Assembly: GCA_963921335.3 (NCBI GenBank)
Contig: CAWUFC020000001.1
Location: forward strand, 1,798,001 to 1,862,000
Length of the DNA: 64,000 bases
Reading direction: 5' to 3'
DNA from: CAWUFC02 sp963921335
GTDB taxonomy: Bacteria; Pseudomonadota; Gammaproteobacteria; Pseudomonadales; Halieaceae
Shown: in pieces, positions 24,555-32,682 of the stretch
Numbering within the stretch: the stretch's first letter is position 1
Layout of the letters: each line of letters begins with the position of its first letter
Made by a program: the position numbers and the translations under genes
Notes under the pieces: generated by a model
What the model saw: only the letters and a program-made list of their open reading frames with translations
Told to the model about the DNA's origin: nothing
Databases searched by the model: none

Positions 24555-25136
24555 ATGCCGAAATTAGTTGATCACGACCGCCGACGCCACGAGCTATCCA
24601 TGGTTGCCGCATCTTTAGTGGCCGAAAGAGGTGTTGCTGCCGTCACTGTTCGAGGGTTGGCGCGCGCTGCCGGCGTATCGACCGGCGTTGTCAGCCACTA
24701 CTTCCAGAACAGTGAGGACATGCTGTTTGCGGCCTATCGCACGGCCTACCATTCCAGCGGTCGGCGTTTTCAGGCGGCGCTTGATCAGCAACCGGGGCTG
24801 GATGGGGTGCTGGCCGCGCTGGAAAGCAGTATGCCCACTAATGCCGATGGCTTGGCCGAATGGCGCGTGCGAATCGCGTTCTGGGGTGTCAGCGATTTCG
24901 GGGAGACGATCAGGGATTACGAAGAGGAGGCCAGTGCGGCGTTCATGGACATGCTGGCCGCTGCGCTTGAGGCCTGTGATGTCAGGGGCGACTGTCGCGC
25001 CTTAGCCACAGATCTTGAAGCTTTGATTACCGGGCTCGCAGTACAGCACCTGATGACGCCGGATGCTCATCCCCGCGATCAGATCAGCGAGCGCTTGCGG
25101 GTACAGTTTTACCAGGGGGTACATCGATATGAGTAA
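24555..25136 (+). CDS. TetR-family regulator, BetI-like
   Basis: A 193-residue regulator with an N-terminal HTH: ELSMVAASLVAERGVAAVTV and the recognition helix GVSTGVVSHYFQNSEDML (about residues 30-55), a form typical of BetI/TetR_C_6 proteins. It overlaps the carboxyltransferase start by eight bases, so regulator, carboxyltransferase and probably the Zn alcohol dehydrogenase form one autoregulated operon. The palindrome at 24509-24527 is its likely site. An acyl-CoA or fatty acid ligand is plausible from context only. Confidence 0.92.
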   Translation: MPKLVDHDRRRHELSMVAASLVAERGVAAVTVRGLARAAGVSTGVVSHYFQNSEDMLFAAYRTAYHSSGRRFQAALDQQPGLDGVLAALESSMPTNADGLAEWRVRIAFWGVSDFGETIRDYEEEASAAFMDMLAAALEACDVRGDCRALATDLEALITGLAVQHLMTPDAHPRDQISERLRVQFYQGVHRYE

Positions 25137-26592
25137 CAGGCAAGCCTGGCAGTCCTTGCTGGATGATTTGGCTGATCGCAATCAACAGGCACTGGCCATG
25201 GGCGGGGAAGAAAAAATTGCCCGGCAGCACCAGCGCGAGCGTAAAACCGCGCGGGAACGTTTAGCTCTGTTATTCGATCCCGATACATTCAACGAGCTGG
25301 GAATGCTGGCAGGTAGCAATCACCCAGGCGGTGAACCGCCACTGGCTGGCGATGGTCTGGTGGGTGGCAGCGGCAAAATACATGGCCGCAGTGTGGTTGC
25401 CATGGCGGAGGACTTTACCGTCAAAGGTGGCAGTATCGGCCACCCCAATGCGGCCAAGCGCGCGCGTCTGGTCCGCATGGCACAAGAACAACAGATACCG
25501 CTGGTCATCATGCTCGACGGCGCTGGCGAAAGAGCCAGCAATGGCAGTGAGCGTTATCCCGTGAGCCCCAATGATTTGCAGCTGGTTGCAGATCTGAAAG
25601 GCCAGGTGCCGGTAGTGAGTCTGGTGATGGGCACCTCCGCCGGCCACGGCGCACTGACCGGCATGTTTGCCGACCTGATTATCATGACTGAGAGCTCGGC
25701 TCTGTTTACTGCCGGTCCACCCCTCGTGCATGCCTCCCTCGGTATAGAGGCGACACCCGAGGAATTGGGTAGCGCCCGCATGCATACCAGTCGCAGTGGG
25801 GTGGCTCACAACCTGGCGGCGACAGAGGAAGACGCCATCGCCATGGCGCGTTATTTCCTGTCTATGTTGCCGCAAAAGGCAGGTGATGATTTACCGGTTG
25901 TGCGGTCTGTGGCTGCCGAGCCATGCGGTTGTGATGCCTTGCTGGATCTGATTCCACCGGCACCCAACCAGCCTTTCGATATGCGTGCGCTGCTTACCGA
26001 AATATCCGATGACAGCAGCATGTTTGAATTACAGCCGGCCTATGGTGGCAGCCTTGTTGCTGCGCTGGCCCGCTTTGGTGGCGTGCCGACCATGGTCATC
26101 GCCAACAATCCAATGATGCTGGCCGGTGCCATCACGGTAGACAGCGCGCTCAAGGCCGCACACTTTATTGAGGTGGCTAACCAGTTTGGACTGCCACTGG
26201 TGACCCTGCTGGACAACCCTGGGGTGATGCCCGGGCCGGTGTCAGAACAGGCCGGGGTGCTGCGAGCGGCCGGACACATGTTTGCCGCCCAGCGCAGTTA
26301 TCGCGGCAAGAAAGTGGTTTGTACCCTGCGCAAGGCCTTTGGATTTGGCAGCTCGGTCATGGGTATGAATCCCTGGGATCGCCAGACTATCAGCCTGGCC
26401 TTGCCGTCAGCGAATCTCGGCGGGGTTCCCGCTATTGGGGGTGCCGAGGCGGCGCGCGCAACTGAGGAAGAGGCGCAGCAGATGCAGGCGGTTCAATCCG
26501 GTGCCTGGGTGCCGGCCGATGCCATGGCTTTTGACAAGATCATTGCGCCACAGGATTTACGCAATGAGATTATTGCAGCGCTGCAGCTATAA
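25129..26592 (+). CDS. Acyl-CoA carboxylase carboxyltransferase (beta) subunit
   Basis: A 487-residue carboxyltransferase with two crotonase-like halves. The N-half contains GGSIGHPNAAKRARLVRMAQ and GAGER; MGTSAGHGALTGMFADL is the CoA/oxyanion site. The C-half contains NNPMMLAGAITVDSALKAAH and LLDNPGVMPGP. This matches propionyl-/methylcrotonyl-/geranyl-CoA carboxylase beta subunits. No biotin carboxylase gene lies nearby, so the alpha subunit must be elsewhere or the protein may act as a decarboxylase. ATG 25129 overlaps the TetR stop (ATGAGTAA). Confidence 0.92.
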   Translation: MSNRQAWQSLLDDLADRNQQALAMGGEEKIARQHQRERKTARERLALLFDPDTFNELGMLAGSNHPGGEPPLAGDGLVGGSGKIHGRSVVAMAEDFTVKGGSIGHPNAAKRARLVRMAQEQQIPLVIMLDGAGERASNGSERYPVSPNDLQLVADLKGQVPVVSLVMGTSAGHGALTGMFADLIIMTESSALFTAGPPLVHASLGIEATPEELGSARMHTSRSGVAHNLAATEEDAIAMARYFLSMLPQKAGDDLPVVRSVAAEPCGCDALLDLIPPAPNQPFDMRALLTEISDDSSMFELQPAYGGSLVAALARFGGVPTMVIANNPMMLAGAITVDSALKAAHFIEVANQFGLPLVTLLDNPGVMPGPVSEQAGVLRAAGHMFAAQRSYRGKKVVCTLRKAFGFGSSVMGMNPWDRQTISLALPSANLGGVPAIGGAEAARATEEEAQQMQAVQSGAWVPADAMAFDKIIAPQDLRNEIIAALQL

Positions 26593-26600
26593 TCATCTGC

Positions 26601-27656
26601 ATGTACGCCTATCGCATTAACAACTGGGAAGAAGCGCCCCGACTGGTAGACATTGAGGTCCCTGAACCGGGCCCGGGTCAGGTGCTGGTGCGTGTGGCTG
26701 GCAATGGTCTGTGTCAGTCTGACCTGCATATGACGCATATGCCTGAGGCCTTTTGTGCGCCCTTGGGTTGGTCGGTGCCGTTCACCCTGGGGCACGAAGT
26801 GGGGGGCTGGATCGAAAGTTGGGGCAAGGGCGTGACCGGGCTGGACAAAGATGCACCAGTTGCCCTGTTATCACCGCAATCCTGTGGCGCTTGCCTGGAA
26901 TGCAGCAATGGCTTCGACAATATCTGCAGTCACAACACCGTAGGGCGCGGCTACGGTCGAGACGGTGGGCTGGCAGAATATGTACTGGTGGACTCAGTGC
27001 GCCCGCTGATTCCCCTGAATACGCTTGACCCTTTGACCGCAGGGCCTTTGACCGATGCGGGCTCCACGTCCTACCACGCGGTGAACCGGGTTCGCGACAA
27101 ACTGATTCGTGGCAGTGCGGTACTGGTGATAGGCGCCGGCGGGCTTGGCAGTTTTGCAGTGCAGTATCTAAAACTGCTGACTGCCGCCGAGGTTATTGTT
27201 GCTGATGTCAGTGAAACTGCGTTGGCGCGTGCCAATGCCTATGGCGCTGATGCCCTGATCGACACTGGCAAGGTGGATATGAATACAGAGCTTGGCGCAC
27301 TCACCAGTGGGTGCGGCGTGCAGGCGGTGTTGGACTTCGTGGGTAATGACGACACGATAGCTGCTGGCATAGCTGCACTTGGCCCCCGCGGTACTTTCGT
27401 GTTGATTGGCGCTGCCGATGGTGGCCATGCGGCGCCACTGTTTCCGGCCATGGCGATCAAGGCGGCAGAGTTATACTGTTTCCAGGGGCCGACCCTGGCG
27501 GACACGCGTGCGGTCATGTCGCTGGCCGAGCAGGGAGAGTTGAAAAACGAGATAGAACTGTTTGATTTTACCGAGCAGGGTTTGGAAACCGCTTATGGCC
27601 GCCTTGGTGCCGGTCAACTGACCGGGCGGGCAGTGATCAAAATCAATTCAGAGTGA
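26601..27656 (+). CDS. Zinc-dependent alcohol dehydrogenase (MDR)
   Basis: A 351-residue Zn alcohol dehydrogenase. Catalytic zinc ligands C38, H65 and E66 (LGHE) are present, as are structural zinc cysteines C95, C98, C101 and C109. VLVIGAGGLGSFAVQYLK is the NAD(P) loop near residue 172. It would interconvert a primary or secondary alcohol and its aldehyde or ketone. It starts eight bases after the carboxyltransferase stop and is probably the last gene of the TetR operon; its 3' end overlaps the convergent Ddn-like gene by 14 bases. Confidence 0.93.
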   Translation: MYAYRINNWEEAPRLVDIEVPEPGPGQVLVRVAGNGLCQSDLHMTHMPEAFCAPLGWSVPFTLGHEVGGWIESWGKGVTGLDKDAPVALLSPQSCGACLECSNGFDNICSHNTVGRGYGRDGGLAEYVLVDSVRPLIPLNTLDPLTAGPLTDAGSTSYHAVNRVRDKLIRGSAVLVIGAGGLGSFAVQYLKLLTAAEVIVADVSETALARANAYGADALIDTGKVDMNTELGALTSGCGVQAVLDFVGNDDTIAAGIAALGPRGTFVLIGAADGGHAAPLFPAMAIKAAELYCFQGPTLADTRAVMSLAEQGELKNEIELFDFTEQGLETAYGRLGAGQLTGRAVIKINSE

Positions 27657-28095
27657 CTTCAACCAGCACCAGCTCATTCGCTACCGCAATCAGGCTGTCT
27701 TCCCGCAACTGTTTGTTGTTATCCAGCTTCATGCCATAAACCCGGGCATCCCTGGGTACGGCATTGATGAAGCTGCGCACCCCGGCTCGCAAAGCCTCGC
27801 TGTCGCCCTCCAGCACGGTCGCTGTACCCGACAATCGCTCTCCTGCCGCATCGACGCTAACGCTGGCACCTCCACGCAGGTTCTTCCACCACACGGTGTT
27901 GTGATTGGAGAGAAAGCGCACGGTGTCGCCTTCGCGCATGTAGCTAAGGGGTGTATTCAATTCGCGGCCGCTGCTGCGACCAGTGAAATGCAATATGCCA
28001 ATATTGCCGCTGGCGAGACCATGGAATGGTGAGCGCAACAGGCCTCGCATGACTGGATTAAGCAAGTAGCGGTAGAAGATCATTTCAGCACTCAT
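27643..28095 (-). CDS. Ddn-like (DUF385) deazaflavin-type nitroreductase-fold protein
   Basis: A 150-residue split-barrel protein with the GILHFTGRSSGRELNTPLSY segment and SNHNTVWWKNLRGGA stretch typical of the deazaflavin-dependent nitroreductase (Ddn)/DUF385 family. In actinobacteria these use F420; proteobacterial members may use other cofactors or none. Its start overlaps the bicupin stop by four bases (ATGA), and bicupin and crotonase genes precede it on the same strand. Together with two LLM-class enzymes it raises the question of whether this organism makes F420. Confidence 0.82.
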   Translation of the reverse strand: MSAEMIFYRYLLNPVMRGLLRSPFHGLASGNIGILHFTGRSSGRELNTPLSYMREGDTVRFLSNHNTVWWKNLRGGASVSVDAAGERLSGTATVLEGDSEALRAGVRSFINAVPRDARVYGMKLDNNKQLREDSLIAVANELVLVEVTLN

Positions 28096-28742
28096 GTCGG
28101 TAAGTGCCCCACTTTTACATAGATCAGGGTGTCCACCTCAACCCGCGGATGATGCTGGCTGAGGTGAGGGCTGCGGATCCAGCTGCCGACGGGGTAGCGG
28201 CCATATTCGTCGATAAACTCACCCTCAATCACGTAGATCTCCTCGCCGCCGTAATGAGTATGGGGCTGAAACACCTCCCCAGCGGGCCATCGCACCAGCG
28301 CGACCTGTTCCGTGCCATGTTGATGCAGGGGTAAGACTCGCAGGCCGCCATGCCCTGGCTGCCACTCTGCATTGTGGGTGTCGATCACGACGTGGGCGCT
28401 GTCGTCTGGCTGAAACTGGTGTAGCTTCACCAGTAGCTCACAGCCAGGCTCGGAAAAAGGCGCATGACTGAAGCCCTCGGGATTTCGAAAATAGGTGCCG
28501 GCGTGGTAGTCGCCGGTTTCGTCTGAAAAGGTACCGCTAAGCACCAGGATCTCCTCACCGAGAGGGTAGGGGTGCTCAGAAAAGCGAGAGCCTGGCATGT
28601 AGCGCACAATGCTCGTAGCGTGACCCCGCTCTGCCTCCTCGCGTGCCAATGGTTTGCGCTGCACCCCCGGCATGGGGCTGTCCTGCCAATCGCACTGGTT
28701 GGTGTCCACCACCACCCGCTGGCTGAAATCCATATTGATCAT
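28092..28742 (-). CDS. Two-domain cupin protein (ChrR-like)
   Basis: A 216-residue protein made of two cupin repeats (about 25-105 and 125-210), each with a metal-binding-type pattern: RFSEHPYPLGEEILVLSGTF and VFQPHTHYGGEEIYVIEGEF. The second has HxH and a following Glu that fit a complete metal site; the first is less complete. The pattern matches ChrR-type cupins but lacks the N-terminal anti-sigma zinc domain, so an enzymatic or sensor role is possible. It lies six bases after the crotonase gene and overlaps the Ddn-like gene. Confidence 0.85.
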   Translation of the reverse strand: MINMDFSQRVVVDTNQCDWQDSPMPGVQRKPLAREEAERGHATSIVRYMPGSRFSEHPYPLGEEILVLSGTFSDETGDYHAGTYFRNPEGFSHAPFSEPGCELLVKLHQFQPDDSAHVVIDTHNAEWQPGHGGLRVLPLHQHGTEQVALVRWPAGEVFQPHTHYGGEEIYVIEGEFIDEYGRYPVGSWIRSPHLSQHHPRVEVDTLIYVKVGHLPT

Positions 28743-28748
28743 AGCCTG

Positions 28749-29648
28749 TTACTGCTCGTCGTCGCTGGTGCGATAGTCACCAAACTTTTCATCCCGTTTT
28801 TGCAAGGCGCCGGTAAGATTGGTGCCGCCCTGGGTGGCTTTCAAAAACTCTTTGAAGCTGGGTTGGTGTGTGGCCAGGGTGCATATCTCGGTGCCCTGGC
28901 GCAGCCCATCGCGCATGCCCATGGCTTCCATTTGTCGGTGCATGGCGCGTTTGTTCAGTGACAGGATGTCTTCCGGGACCTGGGCAATACGCTGGGCCTT
29001 GTCGGTCACAGCCTGATCCAGTTCTTCATCGGCGTAAACGCCAGTGGCCCAGCCATAATCGACCGCTTCCTGGCCGGTGAGGGCATCACCGGTCAATACC
29101 ATCTCCATGGCCTTGCGCAGCCCCACCAGCCAGGGGTGGAATTGCATATCTGGCACACCGAAGCGGACTGCCGGGTAGCCAATCTGGGCGCTCTCGGCAA
29201 CATAGACGAGGTCACAGCCGGTGGCCAGCTCGGTGCCACCTGCCAGGCAGTAACCGTGTACCTGGGCAATCACAGGCTTGCGCAAATCCCAAATGCGCAT
29301 CCAGGTTTCCACGACGTGGCGCGGCCATTGCGAATCCCCTCCGGCGGTGTGGAAGGGGTAGTCCGTGCCCGCGTTGCCGGTGCCCAGCTCGTAGCCGGCG
29401 GAGAAACACTTGCCGGCGCCGCGAACGATCATCACTCGCACAGAATCGTCCCTGTCTGCGGCGGTGAGCGCATGCATGATTTCGCCCCGCAATTGATGGT
29501 TGAGGGCGTTTCTCTTTTCAGGACGATTTAGGGTGATGCGACGTATGCCCTCCGCAGGTTCGTCAATCAACACCACTTCGTAGCCATTTTCGCCGTAATT
29601 AGTGATGCCGTTAGCCTGGGCGGCGTAGCCTGATTCCTGGTCTGCCAT
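28749..29648 (-). CDS. Enoyl-CoA hydratase/isomerase family protein
   Basis: A 299-residue crotonase with an N-terminal extension of about 30 residues. ITLNRPEKRNALNHQLRGEI, GAGKCFSAGYEL and HGYCLAGGTELATGCDLVYV are the family blocks. The usual catalytic Glu region reads IGYPAVRFGVPDMQF, so canonical hydratase acids are not both present. ATG 29648 is chosen as the first Met with an SD-like sequence (GGAG is absent; GAATG is weak) and avoids overlap with the divergent thiolase region. First gene of a three-gene operon with the bicupin and Ddn-like genes. Confidence 0.88.
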   Translation of the reverse strand: MADQESGYAAQANGITNYGENGYEVVLIDEPAEGIRRITLNRPEKRNALNHQLRGEIMHALTAADRDDSVRVMIVRGAGKCFSAGYELGTGNAGTDYPFHTAGGDSQWPRHVVETWMRIWDLRKPVIAQVHGYCLAGGTELATGCDLVYVAESAQIGYPAVRFGVPDMQFHPWLVGLRKAMEMVLTGDALTGQEAVDYGWATGVYADEELDQAVTDKAQRIAQVPEDILSLNKRAMHRQMEAMGMRDGLRQGTEICTLATHQPSFKEFLKATQGGTNLTGALQKRDEKFGDYRTSDDEQ

Positions 29649-29745
29649 GTCGAACTCCAAACATTCTCGGGCGCAACAGACTAATACAAGTCGCGGGGGG
29701 GTGCTATGCTGAGTGATCAAAACATTTCGATTGAAAGGTAATAGT

Positions 29746-30903
29746 TTGCGAACGCTTCAGGATGTGGTGATTGTCGCCACTCACAACACGCAGCAGGCCA
29801 GGCGCTTTGAGGATCGATCGGAAACCGATTTGATTCTCGAAGTGATTCGCGAGCTGCTGGCGACCTCGGGGTTGGGTGTTAACGAGGTCGATGGCCTCAA
29901 TGTCAGCACCTCTGTCTACGGGCTCAATGGTCGTGAAGTGACGCAACTACTGAACTGTCAGCCGCGCTGGGTCGGCAATGAGTTTATGGGCATTGGCGCG
30001 GTCATGGAGGCGGCCGGGGCGATTGTGACTGGACAGGCAGACGTGGTGATGATTGCCAATGCGCAGGCCGGTGAATACTCCTATGGTGAGGCCACTTCGC
30101 CCTGGACTCGCCCCACCCACGAGTTCGGCGAATGCTGGGGCCTGTATACGGCCGCAGAGTTCGCCTTCTGTGCGCAACGGCATATGGCGCTTTACGGCAC
30201 CCGGCAGGAAGCGCTGGCTGAGGTGGCGGCCACGATTCGCAGCAACGGCAATCACAACCCCAAGGGTTGTTTCTTTGGTAAAGGTGCGGTCACGCCGGAA
30301 GACGTACTGAACTCCCGGATGGTGACATCGCCATTCCACTTGCTGGATTGCTGTATTAATTCCGAAGGCGGGGGCGGTTTGCTACTGACCACCGCTGAGC
30401 GCGCCCGCGATATGGATGTGCAGGCGGTGCACATACTCGGCGGTGGCACCGATCGACAGGGTATGGCTTACACCCGCGCGCCGGTCTGGGATCGCTATGG
30501 CTGGATTGGTCGACGTGCTGCCGAGCGCAGTTTCACTCAGGCTGGGCTCAAGCCTGCCGACGTGGATGTGTGCGAGTTCTATGACCCTTTTTCTTTCGAA
30601 ATCATTGGGCAGTTTGAAGCGTTTGGGTTCTGCCCGGAAGGCGAGGGCGGTGATTTTGTGATGAACGGACGAATCGCCATCGACGGTGAGTTTCCGGTGG
30701 TCACCAACGGGGGAACCTTGTCCTTCAGTCACGCTGGAACCCTACAGATGCTGCAGAAGGTGATTGCCGGCTATGAGCAGTTGACCGGTCAGATGCCCGC
30801 AGAGACAACCGTGCCAGATGCCAATGTGGCGATGGTGAGTAATGGCGGCTCCGGCGCCCTGTTTTGTGATGTGATGCTGTTGGGCAAGGAGGCCAGCCAA
30901 TGA
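29746..30903 (+). CDS. Thiolase-like protein of the SCP-x / DUF35-partner group
   Basis: A 385-residue thiolase-fold protein. The N-terminal nucleophile position, usually Cys in a QxCxSG-type loop, falls near FMGIGAVMEAAGAIVTGQAD, where no Cys is evident. The C-terminal HAGTL and NGGSGALFCD blocks are kept. Such thiolases pair with DUF35 proteins and act in steroid side-chain or acyl-CoA degradation, in some cases as aldolases. TTG 29746 with AAAGG seven bases upstream is the best start; a GTG at 29713 is the alternative. Its stop overlaps the DUF35 start (ATGA). Confidence 0.88.
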   Translation: MRTLQDVVIVATHNTQQARRFEDRSETDLILEVIRELLATSGLGVNEVDGLNVSTSVYGLNGREVTQLLNCQPRWVGNEFMGIGAVMEAAGAIVTGQADVVMIANAQAGEYSYGEATSPWTRPTHEFGECWGLYTAAEFAFCAQRHMALYGTRQEALAEVAATIRSNGNHNPKGCFFGKGAVTPEDVLNSRMVTSPFHLLDCCINSEGGGGLLLTTAERARDMDVQAVHILGGGTDRQGMAYTRAPVWDRYGWIGRRAAERSFTQAGLKPADVDVCEFYDPFSFEIIGQFEAFGFCPEGEGGDFVMNGRIAIDGEFPVVTNGGTLSFSHAGTLQMLQKVIAGYEQLTGQMPAETTVPDANVAMVSNGGSGALFCDVMLLGKEASQ

Positions 30904-31334
30904 GTACCTACGGTGATCTTGAACAGCTCAACACGCCCGGGCTACCAGTGCCCGCGGTCACAGACCTGTCTCGCCCGCATTGGGAGGGCTGCCTCAGGGA
31001 TGAATTGCTGGTGCAGCGCTGCGAGGATTGCGGTGGCTACGTGTTTATTCCCGAGCTGGCCTGTAGTCATTGCCTGTCCTCAAACCTGCGCTGGGTCCAG
31101 AGCAGTGGGCGGGGTCGGCTTTATAGTTTTACGGTGATCCATCGTCCCCAGCGACCGGAGTTCGAGGTGCCTTATGTGGGTGCCATCATTGAGCTGGAGG
31201 AGGGTTGGCACATGCTCAGTAACCTGGTGGAGCTCAGTATCGATCAGTTGCGGGTCGACCTGCCTGTTGAGGTGGTGTTCGTGCCCCGCGGTGAACTCAA
31301 GTTGCCCATGTTCAGGGTCACCAGTTACGACTAG
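30900..31334 (+). CDS. DUF35 Zn-ribbon/OB-fold protein, thiolase partner
   Basis: A 144-residue protein with an N-terminal helix (SRPHWEGCLRDELLVQRCE), a rubredoxin-like zinc ribbon (CEDCGGYVFIPELACSHC, about 42-59) and a C-terminal OB fold (about 70-140). DUF35 proteins bind thiolase-like enzymes or hydratases and hold acyl-CoA. The four-base overlap with the thiolase gene supports a stable complex. A strong palindrome begins nine bases after its stop and belongs to the next gene. Confidence 0.9.
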   Translation: MSTYGDLEQLNTPGLPVPAVTDLSRPHWEGCLRDELLVQRCEDCGGYVFIPELACSHCLSSNLRWVQSSGRGRLYSFTVIHRPQRPEFEVPYVGAIIELEEGWHMLSNLVELSIDQLRVDLPVEVVFVPRGELKLPMFRVTSYD

Positions 31335-31342
31335 CGCTTTAC

Positions 31343-31368
31343 AAATATAATACGAGTGTATTATATTT
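31343..31368. promoter_or_regulatory. Perfect 26-bp palindrome upstream of the MBL-fold gene
   Basis: AAATATAATAC (31343-31353) and GTATTATATTT (31358-31368) are perfect inverted half-sites with a 4-base GAGT centre. The TATAAT inside suggests that the operator overlaps a -10. It lies 28 bases upstream of the GTG at 31396. The half-site TAATAC resembles the TetR palindrome at 24509-24527, so the same or a related TetR protein could bind both. Confidence 0.65.
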
Positions 31369-31395
31369 CTCCGAAACCCCGTCGGAGGCAGTGCT

Positions 31396-32682
31396 GTGCG
31401 CGACCCAATCTACAAGAAACGTCCTGTGGAACCCTTTCCCGCCAAATTCGGTGGTGAGCGGATTAACGATTTCATCGTCATGTCAGAGGGTTATTCCAAT
31501 ACTTATCTGATTGAAACCGATGAAGGTGACATTCTCATCAATGCAGGGATATTTTTTGAAGCCCCGGTGCATCGGCAAAACTATGCAGACTTCTCAGACC
31601 ACGATATCCGCTACTGCATTCTGACCCAGGGCCATGTGGATCATCTGGGCGGGGTGGGGCATTTTCGCGAGCACCATCCAAAGATGGAGTTGATCGCCAC
31701 CGCGGCCAACGCCGAGCACCAGGCCTATGACCAGCGCCTCGCGCCTTTCAGGGGTAATCGTTCTGCCTTTGCTTTCGCCAGCAAAATGGCGGGCGCGTTC
31801 CAGTACTACCAGGAACAGGGCTATACCGACTACCCGGCCCAGGACATTCCCACACCGGATATCACCTTTGAAGATCGTTACCAGTTCACCCTGGGTGGGT
31901 TGGAAGTAGAGTTGATCGCGGTGCCCGGTGCAGAAACCAACGACTCGCTGATTGTCTGGTTGCCGCAGCACAAGATCTGCTTTACCGGCAATCTGTTCGG
32001 CTGTCCCTTCGGCCACTTTCCCAATCTGGTCACTATTCGTGGCGATCGCTATCGCGATGCGCTTACAGTGGCTCACGCGGTGGAGGTGGTGAAAGACCTG
32101 GGCGCTGAACTGATTCTCTATGGCCACCACGAGCCGGTGGTGGGTGCTGACGTCATTGCCACCGAGCTGGATTGCCTGCACAAAGCTATTCTTCACGTTC
32201 ACGACGAAGTGGTAGCGGGTATGAATGGCGGCAAAGACGTCGAGACCCTGATGGCCGAAATTCAGGTGCCTGCCGAAATTGAGGTGGGGGAGGGCTACGG
32301 CAAGGTCAACTGGAGCGTCCGCGCAATTTGGGAGAACTACGCGGGCTGGTTCAAGCACCAGTCGACCACCGAACTGTACAACGTGCCGCGCAGTGCCGTG
32401 CACGCCGACCTGGTTGAGCTGGCGGGGGCCGATGCCCTGGCTGGGCGCGCCCGCAAACATCTCGATTCAGGTGAGCCTGAGCAGGCCCTGCATCTCACCG
32501 ATATTATCCTCTCCGTCGAGCCCAGGCATGGCGGCGCGCTGGCGCTGGCGATTGAAGTGCATGAGGGCTTACTCGAGCAGAGCGAAAACTTCTGGCTGAG
32601 TAGCTGGTTACGCAACCAGATCGACCAGCTCAATGGCGTCGCCATGGCAGATGATTCTGCCTCGCGCAAAGAGCTGGGCTAG
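31396..32682 (+). CDS. Metallo-beta-lactamase-fold hydrolase, alkylsulfatase-like, with altered metal motif
   Basis: A 428-residue protein: an MBL domain (about 20-270) and a C-terminal helical part with an alkylsulfatase dimerisation-like region (AGWFKHQSTTELYNVPRSA, about 316-334) and a TPR-like end. The canonical HxHxDH reads Q78-G-H80-V-D82-H83, so the first zinc His is Gln. A later GHHEPV supplies another His. Zinc binding may be mononuclear or altered. GTG 31396 has GGAGG seven bases upstream. Relatives hydrolyse sulfate esters or act on acyl substrates, and sulfotransferase genes elsewhere in the window make sulfate esters a possible theme. Confidence 0.85.
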   Translation: MRDPIYKKRPVEPFPAKFGGERINDFIVMSEGYSNTYLIETDEGDILINAGIFFEAPVHRQNYADFSDHDIRYCILTQGHVDHLGGVGHFREHHPKMELIATAANAEHQAYDQRLAPFRGNRSAFAFASKMAGAFQYYQEQGYTDYPAQDIPTPDITFEDRYQFTLGGLEVELIAVPGAETNDSLIVWLPQHKICFTGNLFGCPFGHFPNLVTIRGDRYRDALTVAHAVEVVKDLGAELILYGHHEPVVGADVIATELDCLHKAILHVHDEVVAGMNGGKDVETLMAEIQVPAEIEVGEGYGKVNWSVRAIWENYAGWFKHQSTTELYNVPRSAVHADLVELAGADALAGRARKHLDSGEPEQALHLTDIILSVEPRHGGALALAIEVHEGLLEQSENFWLSSWLRNQIDQLNGVAMADDSASRKELG

